Assembly: GCA_002280565.1 (NCBI GenBank)
Contig: NCEF01000001.1
Location: 1-64,000, forward strand
Length of the DNA stretch: 64,000 nucleotides
Source of the DNA: Sphingomonas sp. 32-66-10
GTDB lineage: Bacteria > Pseudomonadota > Alphaproteobacteria > Sphingomonadales > Sphingomonadaceae
Reading direction: 5' to 3'
The position numbers were made by a program, and so were the translations under genes. The notes below the pieces were generated by a model. It was given only the letters and a program-made list of their open reading frames with translations. It was not told the DNA's origin and ran no database searches. Position 1 is the stretch's first letter. Each line of letters begins with the position of its first letter. Of the stretch, positions 17,629 to 26,263 are shown piece by piece.

Positions 17629-18006
17629 TCAGTTCGATAGCGCCGCCGCCCGCGCGACATCCCGCGCCAGCAAGCCGATGGAGTCAAGCCCCAAAGACCG
17701 ATCCGACGACGAAATCATGCGGGTTTCGACCGATCGCGCACGTCCGCGCTCGATCACCGTGACATCCGCCGCGAGGGTATCGGGCCGAACGACCCGAAGC
17801 GCGACCGTCATGCCATCGCCCGACCGCTGCCCGACCGCGACCAGCGCATAGTCGCGCCCAGTGGCAGCCGAGAGCTTTTCGGCAAAGCGCGCGCACATCG
17901 CCTGTGGGTCCAGCCCCGCCGCCGCTGCCCCGGAGACGGTGCACGACAGCGACAGCGGCGTCCCGGCACCGGTCACCGACATGGCCAGCCAGACGATCCA
18001 CGACAT
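17629..18006 (-). CDS. small exported protein upstream of the serralysin
   Basis: A 125-residue protein with a likely signal sequence (MSWIVWLAMSVTGAGTPLS). The mature part has two Cys (SLSCTVSG and AMCARF) that could form a disulfide. It ends 72 bases before the serralysin start on the same strand and is probably co-transcribed. It is in the place, and about the size, of a serralysin inhibitor, but it shows no similarity to Inh/AprI that I can recognise. Function unknown. ATG 18006 was chosen for the signal peptide. Confidence 0.6.
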   Translation of the reverse strand: MSWIVWLAMSVTGAGTPLSLSCTVSGAAAAGLDPQAMCARFAEKLSAATGRDYALVAVGQRSGDGMTVALRVVRPDTLAADVTVIERGRARSVETRMISSSDRSLGLDSIGLLARDVARAAALSN

Positions 18007-18081
18007 GCCGCTTCTCCCGATAAGGCGATCATGCACGGCACCCTGGCCGCGACGCGATGAACAGGGCCTGTCGCGCGCGGT

Positions 18082-18915
18082 TCATCGCCGGAAACACAGC
18101 ATATGGTCGATATGGTGCGGTTGGGCGAAGATCGCGTCGATCGTGATCGGCTGAATCCCAGCGACATAGTCGATGATCTCGAGGCTGAAGCCTTCGCCGA
18201 TGATCTCCTCAAGAAACCCGCGCGGGTCGGGGTAGCGCAACACGGTGAATTCCATGAAGATGGTGAGCGGCTGACCACCGGCAAGGATGCCGGTCATCCC
18301 GCGCCATACCTGTTGCTCGAACCCCTCCACGTCGATCTTGATGAACTCGGCGTCGAGCGCTTCGGGAAAGCTGTCGAGCCGGCGCAGCGGGACCGTGTTG
18401 GACATCCCCTCGCCGGTGTCGACATGGACCCGCCCGCCGCCGGGCTGGTGCGGCATGACTTCCAGCGTCACATAGCCCTCTTCGCTGCCCAGGGCGCAGT
18501 CGTGCAATCTGGCAAAGGGCGCAAAGCCGTTCATCTCGATGCTGCGCCCAGCGCGGGTCGCCAGCGCCGGATTGGGCTCGAACGCCAGCACCCGCCCCTC
18601 CGCCCCGGTCAGGTCGGCGAGCAGCAGCGAATAATAGCCGAGATTGGCCCCGACATCGATCACGGTCGACCCGCGGCGGACGCTGCGCAGCATCGCCTCG
18701 GTCACCCACATTTCCCAGAATCCGTCGAGCATCAGATGGCTGCTGATGCCGATGTCGCGGGTGTCGACGAACATCTTGTAGCGCCCAAGCACGCGCGCCA
18801 GGGCAACATGGTCGCCGCAATAAGCGGTGCGACACAGCGCGCGGATCTCCGCCTCGTTGAAGGTGCGGGGATGCTGGAGCAGCCGCCAGATGTCGTAGAT
18901 CGGTGTCGCGTTCAT
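18082..18915 (-). CDS. FkbM-family SAM methyltransferase
   Basis: A 277-residue protein with a Methyltransf_21/FkbM domain. VIDVGANLGYYSLLLADLTG binds SAM, AFEPNPA is the acidic loop after strand 2, and EFIKIDVEGFEQQVW is the typical late FkbM motif. It probably O-methylates a sugar of the capsule. It follows kpsC by ten bases in the same operon. ATG 18915 was chosen over a start ten codons upstream because of the spacing. Confidence 0.88.
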   Translation of the reverse strand: MNATPIYDIWRLLQHPRTFNEAEIRALCRTAYCGDHVALARVLGRYKMFVDTRDIGISSHLMLDGFWEMWVTEAMLRSVRRGSTVIDVGANLGYYSLLLADLTGAEGRVLAFEPNPALATRAGRSIEMNGFAPFARLHDCALGSEEGYVTLEVMPHQPGGGRVHVDTGEGMSNTVPLRRLDSFPEALDAEFIKIDVEGFEQQVWRGMTGILAGGQPLTIFMEFTVLRYPDPRGFLEEIIGEGFSLEIIDYVAGIQPITIDAIFAQPHHIDHMLCFRR

Positions 18916-18925
18916 CCTGTCCCCA

Positions 18926-20002
18926 TCATCCCCCGGTCGCCGCACGGCGCCCGCCGAACCATCCCGCCAGACGGCCGATCATGGCGCGCGCCGCCGACGG
19001 GCCCGACGCATGCGCCCTCGCCCCCAGCTCCTCCGCCAGCGCCTCGACACTGCACGGCTCCCCGCTGCGCGCGCTGGCATAAAGCGGATAGACGATCAGT
19101 GCCGCCGCGACCAGTTCGGCAAGGGTGCGTCGCCGGGTGCGCCGCGCGACGGGCGCGCGGTCCTGCGTCAGCCCCCAGCCGGCATAGAAGGGCTGGCCGT
19201 GGACCACCACCTCCCGCCCGCGCAGCAGCGCCTCAAACCCGGTGAGCGATGTCAGCACATGCACCGCATCCACGCGGTCGAGCAGGTCGGTCAGGCTGGC
19301 GTGCGGCGCGACCAGATCGACGAACGCCTGCGCCGCAGTTTCGTCGACTGCGCCCGCGCGCAGCCCCGACACGATATCGGGGTGCGGCTTGTAAATCAGA
19401 AAGGCGTCGGGCTCCTCCGCGCGGACGCGGGCGAGCAGATCGAGCATGCCGGTCACGCCGGCATTGCCAAGCAACACCGATTGATCCGATTCGACCTGAC
19501 CGGCCACCAGGACGATCCGCCGCCCGGGTGGCAACGCCAGCGCCGCGCCGGCAAGATTATATTTGGTGAGGCGCGCCGAACATAGCAGCGCGATCAGCGC
19601 CTTTGCCCGCGCCACCATCCCCGCGTCGAATTCGGCGGTCTGAAGCAGCTCCTCAAGATCACTCGGGCCGCTCGGGTCGTAATGTGGGCGGCGGCTGTCG
19701 AGGGTCAGCGAACAGGGTTGGACCAGCGCCGCGCCCAGCCCGGCCGAGCGCAGAAAGCCGTCTTCGATCCACCATAAGGGGACACCGGCATCGTGCGCCG
19801 CGCGCTCAAGCCCCGGCGGGGTCCGCGTCGCCCAGCAGCCGATCGCGCCGCCGCGCGCACGCGCCATCGCGACTGCGCGGGCGGGGTCACTGGCAAAGGC
19901 CGGGCCGTGCGCATTGCGCAGCATCGTGGCGATCCGCCGCCGCTTCCACGGCGCGATCCCGATCAGGCAGGCGATCTGATCGGGCCGCGCCACCGCGCTC
20001 AT
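18926..20002 (-). CDS. kpsC: KpsC-like capsule Kdo transferase, single-domain form
   Basis: A 358-residue member of the Capsule_synth family, which builds the poly-Kdo linker on phosphatidylglycerol in ABC-dependent capsules. It has WWIEDGFLRSAGLG near the start, LIYKPHPDIVSG, and TSLTGFEALLRGREVVVHG with GQPFYAGWGLT. E. coli KpsC is about 675 residues with two transferase domains; this protein carries only one. ATG 20002 overlaps the stop of the export lipoprotein gene (ATGA). Either the second activity is dispensable, supplied by KpsS or another gene, or the linker is simpler. Confidence 0.82.
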   Translation of the reverse strand: MSAVARPDQIACLIGIAPWKRRRIATMLRNAHGPAFASDPARAVAMARARGGAIGCWATRTPPGLERAAHDAGVPLWWIEDGFLRSAGLGAALVQPCSLTLDSRRPHYDPSGPSDLEELLQTAEFDAGMVARAKALIALLCSARLTKYNLAGAALALPPGRRIVLVAGQVESDQSVLLGNAGVTGMLDLLARVRAEEPDAFLIYKPHPDIVSGLRAGAVDETAAQAFVDLVAPHASLTDLLDRVDAVHVLTSLTGFEALLRGREVVVHGQPFYAGWGLTQDRAPVARRTRRRTLAELVAAALIVYPLYASARSGEPCSVEALAEELGARAHASGPSAARAMIGRLAGWFGGRRAATGG

Positions 20003-21102
20003 CGCGTCAGCAGGTCGACGGTGATTGCGGGCGTGACCAGCGTGTTGAGCAACTGCACCAGCTTGCCGAACTGCACCGAGCGGGCATTGGCGACCAGCAG
20101 CACATCCTTTTCGCGCATCTCGAACCGTTGCGAGAGGAAATAGCTGCGCGGGTCGAGCAGGTTGAGGCGGTAGATCACCGGTTTCGGCGCGCCATCCGCT
20201 CCCGCCTCGTACCGGAACACGAACACGCCCGTAGCATCGGCGCGGTCGTCGGCCAGCCCGCCCGAGCGCGCAATCGCCTCGGCCAGGGTCAGCGTATCGC
20301 TGTCGAATGCAAGCTCCGCCACGTTGCGCGCCGAGCCGAGCACGGTCAGCGAGCGTACGCTGCGGATCAACTGGACATGATCGCCGGGTGCGAGCCGGAC
20401 ATTGGCCGGGCTGTCGACCCGCAGCTGATCGAGCCGAATTTCCGCCGCCTGTTCGCCACGCACCAGCCGGACGCGAGTGTCGGCCGGGCGATTGGCCGGG
20501 CCGCCCGCCTGCGCGATCAGGTCCAGCAGCCGCTCCCCCGCCAGTGTCAACGGCTGACGCCCGGGATTGCGCACATCGCCGCTCGTGACGACGCTGCGCC
20601 CCGGGCCGCGATCGACCGCGACCACCACCTGCGCCTGTTGCGACAGGCCGCGCAGTTTCTGGCGAATCTCTTCCCCCACCGCCGCGCTGGAGCGGCCGGC
20701 AACCCGCACCGCGCCGATATAGGGGATGGTGACCGCGCCGGTTTCGCCCACCTCCATGCGCGGCAACGTCCGAGCGCCCGCCGCAGGCGGCGCGCCCTCA
20801 CGCACGCCGGGGTCGCCCGACGGAGCGAACAGCGCATAGCCGACCTCGAAGACGGTGACGGTCAGCACGTCGCCCACCGCGATCTCGCCGGTCCAGGGCG
20901 GGGCGTCGGCGATGGGCCAGGCGGGCTCGGACAGCGATACAGGCTGGGGCGGCGTGGGCGTATCGACAATATCGATCACCGCGATGCCCGCGGTCGCCGC
21001 CGGTCCCACCACCTGTGACGCGGTTGGCGCGCCGGTGGGCAGCGTCGCGCAAGCCGATGCCGCGAGGAGCAGCGGGAGGAGCGCGAAAACGCGGTTACGC
21101 AT
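19999..21102 (-). CDS. capsule polysaccharide export outer-membrane lipoprotein (Wza/KpsD family)
   Basis: A 367-residue protein with a lipoprotein signal (LLPLLLAASAC), then the polysaccharide export domain (IAVGDVLTVTVFEVG...GAVTIPYIGAVRVAGRS...) and SLBB repeats (VTSGDVRNPGRQPL, VLGSARNVAELAF). It forms the outer-membrane exit pore for the capsule. ATG 21102 fits the signal peptide; another ATG lies two codons upstream. It overlaps the end of the preceding glycosyltransferase gene by eight bases and the next gene, kpsC, by four. Confidence 0.9.
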   Translation of the reverse strand: MRNRVFALLPLLLAASACATLPTGAPTASQVVGPAATAGIAVIDIVDTPTPPQPVSLSEPAWPIADAPPWTGEIAVGDVLTVTVFEVGYALFAPSGDPGVREGAPPAAGARTLPRMEVGETGAVTIPYIGAVRVAGRSSAAVGEEIRQKLRGLSQQAQVVVAVDRGPGRSVVTSGDVRNPGRQPLTLAGERLLDLIAQAGGPANRPADTRVRLVRGEQAAEIRLDQLRVDSPANVRLAPGDHVQLIRSVRSLTVLGSARNVAELAFDSDTLTLAEAIARSGGLADDRADATGVFVFRYEAGADGAPKPVIYRLNLLDPRSYFLSQRFEMREKDVLLVANARSVQFGKLVQLLNTLVTPAITVDLLTR

Positions 21103-22450
21103 GGGCATGATCCGATCCGCGTGCAGCGGTGAACCGCGCGATCGCGCGCTCCTGCGCCAGTTCGTCATAGAGTCGTCCCAGCCGCTCCTGATAGCGCGCC
21201 TGCGAAAACCGCTCCGCCTGCACCCGCCCGGCCGCGCTGAGCGTTGCGCGCAATTCGGCATCGCTGTCGAGTTGCGCCAGCCCCGTGCGGATGGACCGCG
21301 GGTCATAGGGATCGACATACAGCGCCGCATCGCCGCCCACTTCAGGCAGCGAACTCACATTCGACGTCAGGACAGGCGTCCCCAGCATCATCGACTCCAG
21401 CACCGGCAGACCGAATCCCTCATAGATGGACGGGAAGGTCACCGCCTTTGCCCCCCGGATCAACCGCATCAGCAGCGCACGGGGCAGATAATCGATCCGA
21501 CGGATATTCTTGAACGTCGCCTTGAGCGGCTGGATTTCATCGCGCTGGAGCAGCCGCAGCTCCGCATCCGCTCCCCAGCTGCGCCGCCCGACGATCACCA
21601 GCGGGGTCCTGGTCGCGAGCGCCAGATACGCCTCGATCAGGCGGTTGACGTTCTTCTTGGGCTCGATCGCACCATAGAAGAGGAAATATCCGCGGAACGG
21701 CAGGTTGAAGATACTGCGGATTGCAGCGGCGACATCATCGTCGCTTTCTTGCAGCACCGCGTCGGGGACGCGTACCGCCTGATAGGTGTTGACGATCTTG
21801 CGCTCGGCGAAGGGGAAGAATTCGATGATGTCGCGCCGGCTCGATTCCGACACGGTGACGATGCGGTCGGCGCGGCGGGCAACGGCGCGCATCAGCTTGT
21901 AATAATAACGTTTCCGGTCGGCGCTGGCATAGGGCAGCTTGAGTGGGACCAAGTCGTGCATCGTGTACAGATTGGCCGCACCGCGCAGCTTGAGCGGCAG
22001 CGGGTAAGTCCAGTGCATCACATCGGCCGGCTCGGGCAGGCAAACGTTGGAGAACAGCCCGAGCCGCGCGAAATTGCGGCCGGCGAGGTCGAAAATGTCC
22101 GGGGCGGTGTACAGTCCGGCATCGAATTCGGGCAGGCGATGGGCAAACTGGCGGGCGAGCACGCGACCGTCCTGCGAGATGGCGCGCGCACGGCGATCGC
22201 GCAGCATCAGGGTCATTTCCCGAACCCAGTTGGGTGACAAGGGGCGGGGGGTGCGGGTCTGGTGCTCACGGCCCAGCGACTCGTAGAACATGATGTCGCG
22301 CAGCTTGGGATTGAACGGTGCGCGCAGGCCGTACAGGCCACCCACCGGCAGGCCCATGCCCTTGATCGCCCCGGCGAGCTGATAGCCATAGGTCGCCACC
22401 CCGGTGCCCTGGGGCAGCGCGAGATTAAAGCCATCGATCAGTACGCGCAT
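21095..22450 (-). CDS. GT4-family glycosyltransferase, capsule locus
   Basis: A 451-residue GT-B enzyme. The N-terminal half contains [12 protein letters not shown] and [22 protein letters not shown]. The C-terminal half has [30 protein letters not shown] and [16 protein letters not shown], where the EGFGLPVLE motif binds the sugar nucleotide. It belongs to the mannosyltransferase-like RfaB/WbaZ group. It is clustered with two related transferases and probably adds a capsule sugar; donor and acceptor are unknown. Confidence 0.88.
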   Translation of the reverse strand: MRVLIDGFNLALPQGTGVATYGYQLAGAIKGMGLPVGGLYGLRAPFNPKLRDIMFYESLGREHQTRTPRPLSPNWVREMTLMLRDRRARAISQDGRVLARQFAHRLPEFDAGLYTAPDIFDLAGRNFARLGLFSNVCLPEPADVMHWTYPLPLKLRGAANLYTMHDLVPLKLPYASADRKRYYYKLMRAVARRADRIVTVSESSRRDIIEFFPFAERKIVNTYQAVRVPDAVLQESDDDVAAAIRSIFNLPFRGYFLFYGAIEPKKNVNRLIEAYLALATRTPLVIVGRRSWGADAELRLLQRDEIQPLKATFKNIRRIDYLPRALLMRLIRGAKAVTFPSIYEGFGLPVLESMMLGTPVLTSNVSSLPEVGGDAALYVDPYDPRSIRTGLAQLDSDAELRATLSAAGRVQAERFSQARYQERLGRLYDELAQERAIARFTAARGSDHAHA

Positions 22451-22479
22451 GATGAACCCGCCCCCAAGGCTCTCTTAAC

Positions 22480-23601
22480 TCACCACAAGCGTTCGTAAAG
22501 CGCCGCCAGCCGCGCGGCGAAGCGTTCGGGGGTGAAGTCGTCGGCACGCCGACGACCCGCCGCGACCAGCCTGGCGCGCAGATCGGCGTCGGTTGCAATG
22601 CGCTGCACGGCCGCGGCGAGCGCCGTCGGGTCATGCGGATCGACCAGCAGCGCGGCTTCGCCCGCAATCTCCGCCGCCGCGCCGCCGGCGCTTGCCAGTG
22701 CGGGAACGCCAAGCGCCATCGCCTCGACCACGGGCAGTCCGAACCCCTCGGCCAGCGAGGGCATCAGCAGCGCGCAGGCATTGGCGATCAGCGCGGCGAT
22801 GGTGGCATCGTCCTGCCAGCCGATCCGGATCACGTCCGGCGCGGCCATCAGCGCTTCGACCCGCCGACGCTCTGCGGCATCGCGCCAATGGCCGTCCGGC
22901 CCGGCGATGATCAGCGGAAGCCCGGTGTCGGCGTGGCGATGCGCGCGCAGCAGCGCCTCGATATTCTTGCGCGATTCGACCCGGCCGATCGCCAGCAGAT
23001 AGGCACCGGGCACAAGACCGGGTGGCACCGCGCCGCGTGGTCCCGGATCGACCGCCTGATAGCAGCAGGTGACCCGATCCCGAGCGTGCGGGATCAGCCT
23101 GCACAGGTCAGTCGCTGTGGTTTCGGAGACGGTGACAATCTGCGCCGCGACCTCTGCCAGCCGATCGAGCAACCGGCGCTGGCGTTCGGCGCGGATGCCG
23201 GTCAGCGCGGGATCGGTCAGCGGGATCAGATCGTGGACGGCGTAGACATTCGCTGCCCCCACGACCTCGATCGGCATCGGGTGCGACCAGTGGACGATCG
23301 CCGGACGATCGGGGAGGATTAGCCGCGTCAGCGCCCCGGTGACGGTGAAGCGGCGCTGAGCGAGGCGGTAGAGGTCGGGGACCAGCCAGCCCGCGTCGGC
23401 GCGCGTGGCAGTCACGCGTCCATGGAGGAGGCGCGGCACGTCGCACCAGCCCGCGCGCGCCGCTGCATCGCCGCCATCCCCGATCGGCTCGACCGCAACC
23501 GGCAGGCGCGCCAGTGCATCGGCCAGACCGGCGCGATAGCGCGCGACTCCCGTCCCCGCTCGCCAGCGCACCGCGCGCCGATCGACGGCGATGCGGTTCA
23601 C
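22480..23601 (-). CDS. GT4-family glycosyltransferase, capsule locus
   Basis: A 373-residue GT-B enzyme with the same plan as its neighbour: GTGVARYRAGLADAL, VHWSHPMPIEVVGAANVYAVHDL, YLLAIGRVESRKNIEALL and MPSLAEGFGLPVVEAMALG. It starts at GTG 23601, 38 bases from the divergent kpsT. It is similar enough to 21095-22450 in its N-terminal half to suggest an old duplication. It is presumed to build the capsule repeat unit. Confidence 0.87.
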   Translation of the reverse strand: MNRIAVDRRAVRWRAGTGVARYRAGLADALARLPVAVEPIGDGGDAAARAGWCDVPRLLHGRVTATRADAGWLVPDLYRLAQRRFTVTGALTRLILPDRPAIVHWSHPMPIEVVGAANVYAVHDLIPLTDPALTGIRAERQRRLLDRLAEVAAQIVTVSETTATDLCRLIPHARDRVTCCYQAVDPGPRGAVPPGLVPGAYLLAIGRVESRKNIEALLRAHRHADTGLPLIIAGPDGHWRDAAERRRVEALMAAPDVIRIGWQDDATIAALIANACALLMPSLAEGFGLPVVEAMALGVPALASAGGAAAEIAGEAALLVDPHDPTALAAAVQRIATDADLRARLVAAGRRRADDFTPERFAARLAALYERLW

Positions 23602-23639
23602 CCCTGTGCTCCGGCCGCGCGCTTGCCTATCGTCGCGCG

Positions 23640-24281
23640 ATGATTCGCTTCGACCGCGTGAGCAAGACCTATCGCACGCGGCGCGGGCAGCATCGCGTGC
23701 TCGACGAAGCGAGCTTCACGATCGGGCGGGGCGAGGCGCTGGGCATTTGCGGCCATAATGGCGCAGGCAAGTCGACGCTGCTGCGCCTGATTGCCGGGGT
23801 CGAGCGGCCGAGTTCGGGCCGGGTCGAGCGGCACATGTCGGTGTCCTGGCCACTCGGCTATGCCAGCAGTTTCCAGAGCAGCCTGACCGGCGCCGACAAT
23901 GTCCGCTTCATCGCGCGCGTCTATGGCCGACCGGTCGATGCGGTGCTCGCCTTTGTCGAGGAGTTTGCGGAGCTTGGCAGCTATCTCGACATGCCGATCC
24001 GCACCTATTCGGCGGGGATGAATGCGCGGCTGGCCTTTGCCGCGTCGCTCGCGGTCGATTTCGACTGTTATCTGGTCGACGAGATCACCGCCGCCGGGGA
24101 CGAGCGATTCCGCGCGCGCTGCCACGCCGCATTGCTGGAGCGGCGCGAGCGCGGGACGCTCGTGATGGTGTCGCACGACCCGCACACGCTGCGCGCCTAT
24201 TGCACCAGCGGCGCGACGTTGAGCGACGGACGGCTGACCTTTTACGAGTCGATCGAGGGCGCACTGGAGCAGCATTTTTAG
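23640..24281 (+). CDS. kpsT: capsule ABC exporter ATPase (KpsT)
   Basis: A 213-residue ABC ATPase of the polysaccharide exporter group. It has Walker A GHNGAGKST, signature YSAGMNARLAFA, Walker B FDCYLVDEITAAGDERF and a switch His in MVSHD. The length matches KpsT/CtrD (about 215-220). It is the only plus-strand gene of the locus, lying between two minus-strand genes. It is divergent from a glycosyltransferase and convergent with kpsE, so it is not in the same transcript as its membrane partner KpsM. Confidence 0.92.
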   Translation: MIRFDRVSKTYRTRRGQHRVLDEASFTIGRGEALGICGHNGAGKSTLLRLIAGVERPSSGRVERHMSVSWPLGYASSFQSSLTGADNVRFIARVYGRPVDAVLAFVEEFAELGSYLDMPIRTYSAGMNARLAFAASLAVDFDCYLVDEITAAGDERFRARCHAALLERRERGTLVMVSHDPHTLRAYCTSGATLSDGRLTFYESIEGALEQHF

Positions 24282-24297
24282 CGCCGCGCCCGCGTCA

Positions 24298-25461
24298 TCA
24301 ACTCCGATGCTCGCGCACGCCCGCGATCAGCATCCAGCCAATGCCATAGGCAACGCTCAGGCCGATCAGGATCAGCAACGTTGTGCGGAAGGGCCTGGGC
24401 AAAGCCGGCTTTTCGGGAAGATTGGGTTCGACCACCGCGACAATGAACAATTGCTCGTTCGCTGCACGCGTGCGCGCCTGTTCGAGCCGGGCCCGGGCCG
24501 CTTCGTAGCGTTTGCCGGCGAACTCCTGCTGCAGCCGCAGCTCCTCATATTCGCCGAGCCGCCCCGCCACCGCCTCGGGCCGGCCGGTCTGGCGCGCACG
24601 CGCGGCGTCGAGCGCGGCCGATGCGGCGGCGACCTGGGCCGCCATCGCGCGCACCTGCGGGCTGTTCGGGCTGAGCTTGCCGCGCATATCGGCGAGCAAG
24701 GCTGCCGCTCGGTCTAGCCGTGCCTGTTGCTCCTCGATCTGGCGCCCCCCGCCCGCGCCAGTGGCGGCGGGATCAAGGTCGCCCTCGCGCTCGCGAAAGC
24801 CGCCGAGCTGGCGCTGGATTCCTTCAAGCTCTTCCTGCGCACGCTGCGATTCGCCAGACGCGACGCGCAGCGAGGCGTCGAACAGCCGCGCATTATAGGC
24901 GTTGACCCGTTTCTCCCCCAGCGCGAGCAGCGCGCGGGCGACGCGCCGTGCATCGGCGGGGTCGAACGCACGCACCGACAGGCGGGTGATATTATCGTCG
25001 GGATCATAGATGATATCGACATGGTCGCGGTAGAAATCGAGCAGCGTCTCGGCCCGCGGCGCCGGGCTCCACAGCCGCGACAGCGGATCGGTGCCGGGAC
25101 GGCGATAGATGGCGACGAGGTCCACCCCCTCCCGACGCAGCGCGCGGATCGCATCGTGCGAGCGCAGATATTCGCGAATGCTCTGCGCCTCCTGCTGCCC
25201 CGGCGACAGGTTCGCGGAGAGGCCGAGCAATTGCCCAACCCCGTTTCCCGGGGCAGCCTGAGCCTCAAGCCCGCGCACCACAAACTGCGCCTCCGAGCGA
25301 TACTGCGCGCTGGCGATGAGGAACAGATACAGCGCCGCGATCACCGTCGGCACGATCACCAACAGGATAAACGGATGCGCCCGTGCCCGGTCGAACAGCG
25401 AGGTCGAGCGGTCCTTGATAGCGTCTTGCGCGACTGGGTCGGGCGTGTCGATGAGCACCAT
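24298..25461 (-). CDS. kpsE: capsule export inner-membrane adaptor (KpsE family)
   Basis: A 387-residue polysaccharide co-polymerase-type protein with one transmembrane helix near residues 32-50, a periplasmic domain with long coiled coil (about 205-345) and a C-terminal helix (TTLLILIGLSVAYGIGWML). It links KpsM/KpsT to the outer-membrane export lipoprotein. It carries the family-typical YRSEAQFVVRG and QEAQSIREYLRS. It follows kpsM by 13 bases. Confidence 0.9.
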   Translation of the reverse strand: MVLIDTPDPVAQDAIKDRSTSLFDRARAHPFILLVIVPTVIAALYLFLIASAQYRSEAQFVVRGLEAQAAPGNGVGQLLGLSANLSPGQQEAQSIREYLRSHDAIRALRREGVDLVAIYRRPGTDPLSRLWSPAPRAETLLDFYRDHVDIIYDPDDNITRLSVRAFDPADARRVARALLALGEKRVNAYNARLFDASLRVASGESQRAQEELEGIQRQLGGFREREGDLDPAATGAGGGRQIEEQQARLDRAAALLADMRGKLSPNSPQVRAMAAQVAAASAALDAARARQTGRPEAVAGRLGEYEELRLQQEFAGKRYEAARARLEQARTRAANEQLFIVAVVEPNLPEKPALPRPFRTTLLILIGLSVAYGIGWMLIAGVREHRS

Positions 25462-25474
25462 GATGTTCCGCTTA

Positions 25475-26263
25475 TCAGGAGAGTTCGATGCGCGCGCGCA
25501 AATGCTTGAGGCCGAGCAGTCCGAGCAAGGTCAGCCCGCCGCACCAGCCGATGACATAGGGTAGGTCGATCCAGCGCGATTCAAACGCCTCGAACTGGCC
25601 GACCTTGAGCAGTTCGAAGATATGGACCGTCGGCACCCAGACGAGCAGGTCGCGCACCCCCTGTGGAAACCAGGACAACGCGAAAAACGCGCCCGAGAGC
25701 GGCATCGACAAATAGAGCAGCGGGTGCACAAGCCGTCCGACCACCGGCGACTGGTGCGAAGCTGAGGTAACCAGCATCGATAGGCCAAAGGCAAACCAGC
25801 ACATCAGCGCCACCGCCCCCGCAAACGCCTCGGGTCGTGCCAGCGGATCGGCAAGGCCCAGCGCCCATGCGCCGCCGAGCAGAACGATCAGCATGACGAT
25901 AGTGCTGACCGCCTCCAGCACCATCCGCGCGATCAGCATGTCGGGAATCGTTACTGGCCGATGGTGCAGCAGCGGGCGGTTGGCCTCGATCACCGTTTCG
26001 GCGCGCGAGACGACCGATCGGAACAGGATGAACAGCCCATAGCCGGCGATGGCGAACGGGATCGGGCGGATGCCCCCGGCGATCGGGAGATCGTGGTTGG
26101 TGTGGAGCAGCGCCACTGCCACCGCGAGCAGCATCGGCTCGGCGAACAACCACAGATAGCCGATATTGGCCCGCCCGAAGCGCGTGTGCAGCTCGCGCAG
26201 GATCAATGCGCCGATGACATTGCCCTGTACCCTGAGGGCAGCGCGGAACGACGCGGCGCTCAC
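25475..26263 (-). CDS. kpsM: capsule ABC exporter permease (KpsM)
   Basis: A 262-residue ABC-2 type membrane protein with six predicted helices. VIGALILRELHTRFGRANIGYLW is the conserved N-terminal region (quoted here in two parts: VIGALILRELHTRFG and RANIGYLW). AGYGLFILFRSVV and PLSGAFFALSWFP follow. GTG 26263 overlaps the stop of the upstream glycosyltransferase (GTGA). It forms the inner-membrane channel with KpsT. Confidence 0.92.
   Translation of the reverse strand: MSAASFRAALRVQGNVIGALILRELHTRFGRANIGYLWLFAEPMLLAVAVALLHTNHDLPIAGGIRPIPFAIAGYGLFILFRSVVSRAETVIEANRPLLHHRPVTIPDMLIARMVLEAVSTIVMLIVLLGGAWALGLADPLARPEAFAGAVALMCWFAFGLSMLVTSASHQSPVVGRLVHPLLYLSMPLSGAFFALSWFPQGVRDLLVWVPTVHIFELLKVGQFEAFESRWIDLPYVIGWCGGLTLLGLLGLKHLRARIELS

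Noticed and set aside
17629-18006. Calling the small exported protein a serralysin inhibitor (Inh)
   Set aside because: Position and size fit, but no Inh sequence pattern can be seen; reported as unknown.
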